A program made the translations under genes and the position numbers. Below the pieces are notes generated by a model. The model saw nothing but the letters and a program-made list of their open reading frames with translations. It had not been told where the DNA came from and did no database searches. A stretch of DNA of 11,185 nt, taken from positions 1 to 11,185 of the forward strand of contig JALKBU010001428.1 of NCBI GenBank assembly GCA_023091735.1, read 5' to 3'. Shown here piece by piece: positions 1 through 7,481 of the stretch. Every line of letters starts with the position of its first letter. Positions within the stretch are counted from its first letter, which is position 1. Source of the DNA: Trichomonas tenax (taxonomy: Eukaryota; Parabasalia; Trichomonadida; Trichomonadidae).

Positions 1-207
1 TTGGGTGCGGTGTTTTTTACGGGAAGGTGCAGGGGCGATAAAAACGAAAAACATTTATTTTTTTTTGATTGAATTTAGATCCGTAAATTTATTTTTTTTA
101 CTTATTTATTTTCGTTTCACGGTTTATAAAATGCTTTCATCAACAAAAATAAAAATTTGGTTGTTAAGTATATTTTAAATTTATTCCATAATATTGGTTA
201 ATTACAA

Positions 208-245
<38 letters not shown>

Positions 246-555
246 CTTACGATCAAAATTTTCAGCAACGAACTTTACAAATCCCCTCAATAAAGTTTGA
301 TGTATCATTTATATTACGCATAATAATATTTTGCAAAAATTTCGACATATTCCATAAGATGTCTAAAATCATATTTACATGACATTTTTTTTGATTTTTC
401 CATCATGTATTTTACTTTATACAATGACAATAAACCATAACCATTAATCATTTTAATCTAATACATTATGATGCATTGTATGAACTATCAAATAATGAAC
501 AATGCAAGAAAAGAGGAAATATTTTCCAAATTGACAATGAAATATAGTTTATTTT
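1..555. other. Gene-free AT-rich stretch at left edge
   Basis: No reading frame of convincing composition is seen on either strand. The first 40 bases are unusually G-rich for this window and could belong to a neighbouring gene or its flank outside the window. The rest is AT-rich with short homopolymers. No RNA gene is recognised. Confidence 0.6.
209..240. repeat. Poly-A tract of 32 bases
   Basis: An uninterrupted run of 32 A residues follows ATTACAAC and ends at TTGATC. It is far longer than any other homopolymer in the window. It could be a slippage-prone microsatellite, the tail of a retroposed sequence (no source transcript is visible next to it), or an assembly artefact of imprecise length. 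Confidence 0.9.
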
Positions 556-1536
556 TAAGGGTGTTGTGCTATGGCCAAACTTCCTGTATCGTCCTTCACT
601 TTTTTGGTGTATTTTTCACTTAAGCACAAGAAAATGTTAAAAATTCATTAAAAAACAACTTTCTTGATTTTGTTTCCCCTCATACTAAGGAATAGTTATT
701 TGAAGTATCACGGCTGAATTTTAACTTTTTAACGATATCATTAATAACTCCTAGGAAAAAGGCGTAATCATTTAACATTTTAATGGATATTTGAATGCCT
801 ATATGCTAAAGAATACGTTGGTAATGGTAAAGTAGCAAAATAAACAAGTGGACCCTAAAATTTCATTGCATAGATATTAAAGTTACCATTTGCTAATATT
901 ATCATGAACCAATATTAATAATAAGTGGATTCAACTGACATACAATCATATTCTTGATGTAGAAGCCGAGATTCAAAAAAAAAAAGGTTTTTGAATTGCA
1001 ATTCGATAATTTGTTTTCATGTTTAATATTCATACTACAGTGCATTGTTGAGAAATTGATATTCATATTACAATTTGCGTGTTTTCGTCTCAAAAATCAA
1101 ATATTTTCAATAAATTTTGGTAGTGCAATGATTAAAATGCTTCAAACAATGGAAATTTTATCTTGAAATCGAGAAATATTCAAGTTTTCAACATTTTTTT
1201 ATTCTTTTGTGTTTTGTATTTTTATTACTAAAATGCTGCTAAGTGATGATCGGTAAATGCATTAATGCAAGAAAAACAGGTTTTAGATTTTCACAAAAAT
1301 CATGATTTTTGAAAAAATCACGATTTTTTTTCAAAGTCCATGGTTTTAAAGTTTTGGTCGATTTTTAAACGAGAGATATTAATGAATCCCCTCTGATATG
1401 CCATGTGCAAAGAATCGAATATCATTGTAAATCTAGATCTCTCTATCTTGAAAAGCATCAAATTGTGGGAAATACGTTTTTTAGACAAGCTCATAGAATA
1501 TTTTGAGAGCCTATATTTGGCCATAGCGGACCCTTA
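556..1536. mobile_element. Candidate TA-flanked non-autonomous DNA transposon
   Basis: The left end reads TA then AGGGTGTTGTGCTATGGCCAAA (558-579). The right end, read on the minus strand from 1536, is TA then AGGGTCCGCTATGGCCAAA (1534-1516). The two ends are therefore inverted copies apart from three extra bases on the left, and each is flanked by TA. TA target duplication is typical of Tc1/mariner elements, which occur in trichomonads. No transposase frame lies between the ends, so this would be a non-autonomous element of about 977 bp. A third partial copy (GGACCCTAAAAT, 850-861) suggests nesting or a shorter internal element. Similarity falls off beyond about 20 bases, so the call is tentative; a dispersed repeat family is the main alternative. 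Confidence 0.3.
1294..1311. repeat. Perfect 18-bp palindrome CAAAAATCATGATTTTTG
   Basis: The 18 bases equal their own reverse complement. A near-copy of the right half, AAAAAATCACGATTTTTT, follows at once (about 1313-1330). The position is inside the candidate transposon near its right side, so it may be part of that repeat. No operator function can be claimed. Confidence 0.7.
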
Positions 1537-1883
1537 AAATGACTGTTAACAATGTTTTTACTTCGATGCTTAAGCTCGAAATTATGAATGTTTAGCAATC
1601 ATATAGATGTATTCATGGAGTTTTGTTCATTATTCTATCAAACATTCAATTATATTTAAAAATATTGATGCAAATATTATATATAAAAGCTCTATATAAT
1701 TATTATCATATTGGACATTGAAAATATTAAATCTATTTTAAAAACATTGAAAAGATTAGTGAAAAGCTACAAATTATCGGAATTTTATTTGCAAGCATTC
1801 AATATATGCATGGAGTAGTATCATATAACCTAGTAACGTGCTTGTGAGACCGCTTGAAAATACACAGAAAAAGTTTGAATGTT
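1537..1883. other. Gene-free stretch before the Polinton-like fragment
   Basis: Very AT-rich DNA with many stops in all frames. Nothing resembling an element terminal repeat or a capture scar is visible. The left junction of the Polinton-like fragment must lie at or before 1884, but no sharp boundary can be seen. Confidence 0.5.
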
Positions 1884-2288
1884 TTATAAGTCGGACCACA
1901 TCAATGATTTATAAATTATATTAATACCATCATTATTAGATATACTTAATTTAAGTTTATTATGTGTAATATTAATACCATCATTATTAGATATGCTTAA
2001 TTTAGGTTTAGACGGATTAATAGTTTTATATTCAACTGGTCCATCATGGAATTCATTACTATACGTTTCTAATAATGGTTTTTTGGTTCAATCTTATCTA
2101 AATAGTTATAAGTATATAATGCTATAATTGTTCTAAATGATTTTTCTAAGTCATGTTTAATATCTCTAATCATATTCTGTATATCTTTATCGGATTCTTT
2201 AACAACTATTAATTTATTTACTAACTTACCACTTAAGCTCTTTTTGTTTTTTTATATATGAATCATAAACATTAGCAAATGCTTTCAT
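1884..2288 (-). pseudogene. Broken Polinton-region gene with 17-residue shaft-like repeats
   Basis: The ATG at 2288 lies one base after the stop of the penton-like gene, as expected for compact viral genes. The product starts MKAFANVYDSYIKK, then shifts frame in the A-runs at about 2243-2256. The second frame encodes a helical, charged stretch (SDKDIQNMIRDIKHDLEKS) and shifts again in the six-base run at about 2089-2094. The third frame contains two copies of a 17-residue unit with core LSISNNDGINI and then stops at 1884. Both shifts are single-base-type changes inside homopolymers, so sequencing error is possible, though the neighbours also carry lesions. The alternating hydrophobic pattern with a central Asp-Gly recalls triple beta-spiral shafts of viral fibres; that is inference. 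The true 3' end may be missing, cut at the fragment edge. Confidence 0.5.
1908..2009 (-). repeat. Two tandem 51-bp units encoding 17 residues each
   Basis: Unit 1 spans 2009-1959 and unit 2 spans 1958-1908 on the minus strand. The first 42 bases or so differ at only a few positions. Each unit keeps frame and encodes the core KLSISNNDGINI followed by a variable tail (THN or IYK). This may be the remainder of a longer array cut off at the left edge. Confidence 0.8.
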
Positions 2289-2289
2289 T

Positions 2290-3018
2290 TTAATTAATAG
2301 AAAACATTGGGATATAATCTTTTTCATATATTACTTCTAATACAATACTTATAGGTGATTTAATTTCTATAGGTTTATCAGATTCGTCTATTAATGTAAA
2401 TTCTAAGTTATTTAATTCATAAGGTTTTATCTTGATATAGATTCCAGGTGTTTTACTAATAATAGGTACAAATGGTAAAATGAATTCTTTAATGTTATAA
2501 ATTAAAGATATATATTCTAATTTCTTTTCATTAGTTATTTCAGATATATTAGTTATATTAGATTTAATAAATAAGTTATTATCATAATTAATAATTGGAC
2601 TTGATGGTATTGTTATAATATTATCTTTTGCTAATAATGGCAATGATGTATTATATAATCCTAATATTAATTTAGCTCTATGAGAACATTCAGATATATT
2701 TATAATATCTCCAGATAATACTAATGTCGTATCATCTTTATAATAAACTTCGATAGTTTTGTTAAATACATTTAAATATAAATATTCTGGAATTGATGGT
2801 AAATCTAATGTTGTAAATGTTTTAAAATAATAAGTTTTAGTAGCTTATGATGTTTGTATTTTTATGTAATCGTTTTTATCACATAATATTATAATTGAAT
2901 TGAAAGAAACGTTTTTAATACGTATCATAATATTCTCATTATCATATAATGGTATTTCTGTGTTAATATTAATCTTATTGTAATTTACTGGATCTGTCAA
3001 TTTCAAATAGAAATACAT
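2290..3018 (-). pseudogene. Probable Polinton minor capsid (penton-like) protein, one stop
   Basis: A frame of 243 codons runs from ATG at 3018 (MYFYLKLTDPVNYNKI) to TAA at 2290, broken only by TAA at codon 58 (2845-2847). It is rich in beta-strand-forming, hydrophobic-alternating sequence and has no signal peptide or membrane segment, as for jelly-roll capsid proteins. The C-terminal stretch (about residues 200-230) contains LNNLEFTLIDESDKPIEI. This fits the pattern I remember near the C-terminus of Polinton minor capsid/penton proteins: a strand, then D-E/Q-x-G/D-x-x-I, then another strand. The size (242 residues) also fits that family. The following gene starts one base later, and the fibre gene is divergent 17 bp upstream. 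The stop could be a C-to-T change in a CAA codon. Identification rests on motif memory, not alignment. Confidence 0.5.
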
Positions 3019-3035
3019 GTTTTATTATTTTTAAA
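3019..3035. promoter_or_regulatory. 17-bp divergent spacer between penton-like and fibre genes
   Basis: Only GTTTTATTATTTTTAAA separates the two ATGs, which point away from each other. Any bidirectional promoter must therefore overlap the 5' ends of the two coding regions, or transcripts must be nearly leaderless. Trichomonad genes often have very short leaders with an initiator close to the ATG, but no TCA-type initiator is visible in these 17 bases. Confidence 0.5.
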
Positions 3036-5207
3036 ATGTCAGTTGCTCCATATTCATATATTAGCGAAAGATTTAAGTGTTTAGTATTTGATAAATACAG
3101 ATTAAGTTTTGATAATATAAATTTAATATTATCTAATGGTAATACATCACGTAGGATTTATATCGAAAGAACATTTGATCCAAGACAAACAATAGTATAC
3201 GTACCATTTATATCAAATACTGATATTATATTTAAAGAAAGGACAATTGATGAATCCATTAGAAATTCATTAACTTATATTATTTATTTGATTAGTTTAC
3301 TAAATAATAACTTTGAATTTAATGATATAATTAAATTTTAAAAACTTATTCAAATATCTGGTAAAGTAATATCTAATATTTTGAGTGATGAAACAAATGT
3401 AGATTTATTAACATTAGATTATTTAAATAAACATCATGATGAATTTAAAGGTGATACCGGTGAAAAAGGAGATAAAGGTAATACCAGACCACAAGAACGT
3501 GATGGTTTAGATGGTGAAGATGGTATTTCAGCTAAATGTTGGATACGGGATTTAATAAATACTGGTTTAACAGCTGGTTCTTTTGCTGCTCTACAATATT
3601 AAATATCACAATTCTCAGTATTATTAGCTAAGACACAAGGTTTAGATAAATTACGTGAAGTTTTAAATGTTATATCTACTGGTGGTGATGTATTTAATAA
3701 TTTAGCGACATGGGTTCAAAGAATGGAAGAGTTCACTCATACAATTACAGGAAACATTAATATGTTATCAGATTTATTAGAAGGTATTACATCTAATTTA
3801 GAATCATTTCGTACATTCGTTTTGGAAACAAATGCTATGACTACTAATAATATTAATTGGATACAAGATCTTACAAGACAAGTAATGGATAGTCATATAA
3901 ATTTATTCAGTCAAGTTACTACATTTCTTAGAAATTTATTTAGAGTTGGTACTAGAAGTATTATGGCTAGAGATATTAATGAAGTTGTTGAAGAAGAAGA
4001 AACTTTAGTACCTGAACCAACAATTGCTGAAAAGTTCAATAAGCTATTTCCTAGTTATGGTGTTTTATTGAATTATATTAATAGTGTGATTAAAGATAAT
4101 AATATAAGTTTTGAAGGTACTGAGAAAAATAATGATTTACTTATTACTTTTACAGTTGCCGAAGTATTTAGACAGTTATGTTCAATAAATGATAATTTAA
4201 CTAGTTTCACTAAAATACCTGATGATCATGATTTAGAAATAAATGAAGAACCAGAACAACAAACATCTATAACAGTTGGTAAGATTAATACTCAAGAAAT
4301 TAATATTAATAATAAAGATTTAAGTACAGAATTAAATAATAAATCTAATATAAATCATACACATGAAGATTTAGAAAATATAATAAATAATAAATCTGAT
4401 AAAACATATATTGACGAACAATTAAATAAAAAATCTGATATAAATCATACACATACTAAATTTAATAAAGTTTCAATAAATGAAATTGGTGCTTATGTAT
4501 ATGAAACAGATGGTGCTCCAGCAATTAAATCACCAACGTTTGCAATAGGTCTAATTACAAATAATGATATAATATATATAGAACCAGATTCGGATAATAG
4601 ATTAAATGTAATTCAAAAATTAAATAATAAAGCTAGCAAAGATCATACACATACAGGATTTAGTAATATTAAAGCTGATAGTGTTTCTGTAAAAGATCCA
4701 GATAAAGAATATTATTATGATGTTCATCAAAGATTAAATGATATATATCAATTATTTGTTAATAATAGTAAATCGTTATCTCAAATGATACAAAACTTAT
4801 ATCCAATAGGTTCTATCTATACATCTATGAATAGTACTAATCCTAGTATAGCTTTAGGATTTGGTACATAGACACAAATCGTTGATAGATTTGTATATTG
4901 TGCTAATAATAGTAATCAAACCGATAGTTCTAAAAAGATATCTGTTGCTAATTTACCAGAACATAGTCACTATATTAATTTAAATACTAATAATAGTGGT
5001 AATCATGCACATACATATACTACAGCATAAAGACTTAAAGGATCTGATGGTGATTCTGGTCAATATTTATCATGGTGGCAAGATAGACAAACAACTTCTA
5101 GTGGTGATCATACACATAATATTAGTGGTAATACTTATAACACAGGTTCCGGAACAGATTACATGCCACCGTACATTACTGCGTATGCTTGGTATAGAAC
5201 TGTTTAA
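3036..5207 (+). pseudogene. Virion fibre with collagen-like and phage tail-collar domains, four stops
   Basis: One reading frame of 723 codons plus a terminal TAA, with no frameshift but four internal stops: TAA at 3339 (codon 102), TAA at 3600 (189), TAG at 4869 (612) and TAA at 5028 (665). The domain order matches a trimeric fibre. It has an N-terminal domain of unknown type (1-115), a collagen-like stretch (139-163, starting GDTGEKGDKGNT), and a helical region (about 190-400). Three fibre repeats centred on NHTH/DHTH follow at codons 440, 470 and 536. The tail-collar motif YPIGSIYTSMNSTNP lies at about 588-603, and the His-rich tip carries PEHSH, NHAHT and DHTH and ends in MPPYITAYAWYRTV. 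This tip is like the short tail fibres and collars of T4-type phages, where such His residues bind metal. The TAG at 612 falls where collar proteins usually have Trp. The likely role is receptor binding on a virion; the copy is dead. The start is chosen because it is the only upstream ATG, directly after the divergent gene. Confidence 0.75.
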
Positions 5208-5620
5208 AAAATATTTTGGTTATGATATTTAATTAATAAATATATTATTATTTTTTGAATATAGCTATTTAAACATTCCTTAAAGTTACAATACCTATTA
5301 TATGGATTAATGTAATGTTCTTTGCCGTCATCATCATATAACATATAATTATTATGACAGTTCTGTTTTAATACAGTTACTTTATTCATATAATAATTAA
5401 TATAATAAATCTTATCTTCAGATTCACTATAAAAGTAATTCTTAGTTAAATACGAAAATATATTTTTCTGTATAACTGTATCACAATACCGAATAAACTT
5501 AACATCATATGGCAAAGTAATATATTCAGGATCTTTATCAGTATTTTTAAATTTAGCATCTGTATTAAACAACTTCTGTAATCTCTCTGGAAAAGAATAC
5601 TGATATAAATAACTTGACAT
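5204..5620 (-). CDS. Unrecognised 138-residue protein of the Polinton-like fragment
   Basis: An uninterrupted frame from ATG at 5620 (MSSYLYQYSFPERLQKLF) to TAA at 5204. It is convergent with the fibre gene, and the two stop codons overlap in the palindrome TTTAAA. The protein is rich in Tyr, Asn, Lys and Ile, with no signal peptide; a weakly hydrophobic helix lies near the C-terminus (IIIYLLI). Three Cys residues are scattered (positions about 47, 88 and 111), with another at about 117. Codon use is as AT-rich as in the other element genes, so it probably belongs to the Polinton and not the host. I do not recognise the family. It is the only gene of the fragment without a lesion; either its short length spared it or it is a recent arrival or retained function. 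Confidence 0.55.
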   Translation of the reverse strand: MSSYLYQYSFPERLQKLFNTDAKFKNTDKDPEYITLPYDVKFIRYCDTVIQKNIFSYLTKNYFYSESEDKIYYINYYMNKVTVLKQNCHNNYMLYDDDGKEHYINPYNRYCNFKECLNSYIQKIIIYLLIKYHNQNIF

Positions 5621-5689
5621 TTATTGGATAAAAAAATATAGTTATTATTTTTAATTAATATTTGAAGACATAAAAAACGCGTTACAAAC

Positions 5690-5697
5690 GATCTAAA
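5690..5697 (+). promoter_or_regulatory. GATCTAAA motif directly at the Myb-fragment start codon
   Basis: The octamer GATCTAAA abuts (and shares its last A with) the ATG at 5697. The same octamer ends one base before the ATG of the intact coiled-coil gene. Two sites in one window at the same place relative to ATG suggest an initiator-like element, but chance is not excluded. It does not match the T. vaginalis initiator TCAYTW. Confidence 0.25.
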
Positions 5698-6026
5698 TGT
5701 TATATACTAACTCAAAGTACTTTGATAGGAGTACAGATACTAGCCTCAAAAACAGATGGAATGTGTTGTTGAGACATCAAAATGCATCATCTGGATATTC
5801 TTCTACTGTAAGCTCAAATGTTTCATCTCCTATGTCTGAATCTGACTCTGATTATACTCCTCCAAGAAGATACAAAGCAACAAAGAGATCATCAAAGAAG
5901 AAATCTGATGAATCTCGGGTCTCGAATACTTCATTCCCAGAGTTCAGCACATTTGAGGCTGATTTCGGAGTTTGTATTGACTTTGATTTAGATATGTTTG
6001 AAGAGTCTCTTTTCGGCGATTTATGA
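5697..6026 (+). pseudogene. C-terminal fragment of a Myb-like DNA-binding protein
   Basis: The 109-residue frame opens with MLYTNSKYFDRSTDTSLKN and continues with RWNVLLRHQ. This matches the last (recognition) helix of a Myb repeat, pattern TDxxxKNRW. The two preceding helices and their conserved Trp residues are absent, and a stop codon lies immediately upstream in frame. After the Myb helix come a Ser-rich stretch, an acidic patch (MSESDSDY), a basic nuclear-localisation-like patch (RRYKATKRSSKKK) and an acidic C-terminus. Trichomonads carry hundreds of short R2R3 Myb proteins of this layout. The missing 5' half lies exactly where the Polinton-like fragment ends, so insertion or rearrangement probably removed it. 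Without a full repeat it is unlikely to bind DNA normally. A short real protein translated from this ATG remains possible. Confidence 0.65.
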
Positions 6027-6757
6027 GTTTTAATTTGTTTTAGATTAAAAATGCTGTTACTATTTATTTTATAACTACTATTCTATTTTAATACTGTCCA
6101 AATTGGTGTCTGGTAGGACAAAATTGATTCAAAATCAAATGATTCTGATGAAAAAAGAAAAAATATTTTTGAATAATTCGAATATTGGGGGGCAGCTTGA
6201 CATATCGTATGATTGCATCTTCTTCAATAAAATTGTTTCAAGATCCTATAATTAACACTCAATTATTAAATTCAAATGAAATTGAGCATTTCTACACCTG
6301 CTCATCCAGCAATTCGATGCAATGAAGGGAAAGGTGTAAAAATTCTTCGTTTCCAGACATCGCTATAAATTTCATCAAAATTACATCAATTTCTGGCAAA
6401 ATATCTGCCAGAATAATAAATTTTAAGAAGCTTGGTGTACGGAATTGATGAATTTTGATATATAACTTAAAAATTATTTTTATTTGTCTATTGTAGCTCG
6501 TGATATCTAATATCATGGCAAGCGCATATGTGTAAGCTGTCTGCAGACAATCTTTGATAAATGAATTGTGATTTAGTTATCTGTTAGCTTTTGTAGGTCT
6601 TAAAAACGCCAATGCACAATGCGGTGTCAATAGATTTTGAATGATCGAATCACGAAGTTTGATTTATTTTTCACTGATCAATATTTTGAATTGAATCTGT
6701 GAAAAATAAAAGGATTTAAATAAATGAACGACCACATGGATGGAAAATAGACCATCA
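6027..6757. other. Intergenic stretch without a supported gene
   Basis: Mostly non-coding, AT-rich. On the minus strand a 74-codon frame (6516-6292) ends with a protein-like sequence (LPEIDVILMKFIAMSGNEEF), which could be a fragment of a host helical-repeat protein. It has no recognisable start context or family, so it is not called as a gene. A G-run (GGGGGG near 6186-6191) and one hairpin are the only other marks. Confidence 0.4.
6663..6710. repeat. Inverted repeat, 12-bp arms
   Basis: TTTATTTTTCAC (6663-6674) pairs perfectly with GTGAAAAATAAA (6699-6710) across a 24-base loop. It lies about 48 bases beyond the end of the glycine-rich pseudogene on that gene's 3' side. It may be a chance AT-rich hairpin or a 3'-end structure. 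Confidence 0.5.
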
Positions 6758-7215
6758 TTAATGATTATCATGAATTATACGTATATCTGTAGCTCCACCG
6801 CCTCCAAAACATTTCTTGTAACCGATAGATCCATTGTTCCATCCACCAAGCGCTTCAATTTGTGTTGAATCTTATATCTGATCTTGTCATTTTGCGTCAA
6901 TATATAGGAAAAACTTCGCTTTCTTGTAAATGTGATCTTTCCTTAAACACAGTTGCTTAATCCCGCCGAATCTGTTATTTGCTCATTATTTTTCATTGCG
7001 TAACCTCCTTGGCCTCCGCATAATTCGATTTCGTATAATCCAAGTGTGAAGTCTACTGTAAATGGTGTGCAGTTTGTTGTATCTTTGCAGGGATAATTTA
7101 ATTCAACAACATTTTTGCCTGTTCTGGCATAATCAGCAGTGAGCTCTTGGTCACCACTAAAGTTGTATTTGATGAATGCCACTAAAGAGAGCATCATTAA
7201 TGACATTTTTAACAA
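6758..7215 (-). pseudogene. Decayed secreted glycine-rich (GGGATDIR) family protein
   Basis: The minus-strand frame from ATG at 7215 has a probable signal peptide (MLKMSLMMLSLVAFIKYNFS; an alternative ATG is at 7206). It is followed by NYPCKDTTNCTPFTVDF and YEIELCGGQGGYA, the start of a glycine-rich extracellular domain known in many trichomonad proteins and distantly like the Gly-rich region of ALK-type receptors. A TAA (6943-6945) interrupts it. Reading past it gives GKITFTRKRS, then a frame change near 6917, then two more stops (codons overlapping about 6897 and 6882). The family motif GWNNGSIGYKK...FGGGGATDIR follows, just before a final stop at 6758. The rest of the domain and any membrane segment are missing. 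So this is a multiply broken, 3'-truncated copy. It is divergent from the coiled-coil gene, 266 bp apart. Confidence 0.75.
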
Positions 7216-7472
7216 GAAACAAATTTGTAAAGTTTACAAAACTTTATCGTCATTTAAATTTTTATAATTTCAAATTATGCGCCTTGAAGAATTTTGTGTA
7301 TGATTTGATTTCACATCACGGTTTTATTAGGGTCATAATAAATATAGCAGGGGTAGAGAACTAATATGTTATTTTTGACAAGTAAAATATACTATTGACA
7401 AAATAAGCGATATTAAGGGGCTTAAAAATCATAAAAGGGAAATTATTTTAAACGTAATCTTTTAATTTTTTT

Positions 7473-7480
7473 GATCTAAA
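7473..7480 (+). promoter_or_regulatory. GATCTAAA motif one base before the coiled-coil gene start
   Basis: The same octamer as at 5690-5697, here preceded by a T-rich tract and ending one base before ATG. Its position fits a core initiator for a nearly leaderless trichomonad mRNA. It is only a two-site observation. Confidence 0.3.
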
Positions 7481-7481
7481 A

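Larger units (their letters stand above)
1884..5650. mobile_element. Truncated Maverick/Polinton-like virus-transposon fragment
   Basis: Four tightly packed genes share extreme AT-rich codon use (TTA for Leu, AAT for Asn, ATA for Ile), unlike the coiled-coil gene to the right. Start-to-start and stop-to-start gaps are 1 to 17 bp, and the convergent pair overlaps by 3 bp. One gene resembles the Polinton minor capsid/penton protein; another is a virion-type fibre with collagen-like and phage-collar parts. Mavericks are long (about 15-20 kb or more) and very numerous in Trichomonas vaginalis. Here the protein-primed DNA polymerase, integrase, ATPase, protease and terminal inverted repeats are all missing, so this is an internal fragment, and three of its four genes are broken. 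An integrated piece of another large DNA virus is the main alternative. The end points are approximate. Confidence 0.62.

Noticed and set aside
902..1093. Minus-strand 63-codon frame
   Set aside because: Low-complexity Asn/Lys/Ile composition, no family resemblance, and it lies inside a putative repeat; expected by chance in AT-rich DNA.
1318..1524. Minus-strand 68-codon frame beginning in the TATGGCCAAA motif
   Set aside because: Its start is part of the inverted repeat end and its composition is not protein-like enough; probably a chance frame in the repeat.
3036..5207. Stop-codon reassignment (TAA/TAG read as an amino acid) as an explanation for the in-frame stops
   Set aside because: The TAG lies where a Trp is usual, not Gln, and two collagen glycines are also lost. 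The host coiled-coil gene has a normal frame, and the neighbouring gene has frameshifts. Decay explains all of this more simply. Intact homologues using in-frame TAA would reopen the idea.
4996..5232. Separate plus-strand frame over the collar tip
   Set aside because: It is an out-of-frame shadow of the His-rich fibre tip, whose own frame encodes the recognisable collar ending.
1884..5650. Terminal inverted repeats of the Polinton-like fragment
   Set aside because: Sequences at the two edges were compared by eye in inverted orientation and no matching stretch was found.
6292..6516. Minus-strand 74-codon frame with a protein-like C-terminal half
   Set aside because: It could be a relic of a helical-repeat host protein, but no family, promoter or upstream continuation could be supported.
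7176..7364. Plus-strand 62-codon frame
   Set aside because: It is antisense to the glycine-rich pseudogene start and runs into the intergenic region; no recognisable sequence.
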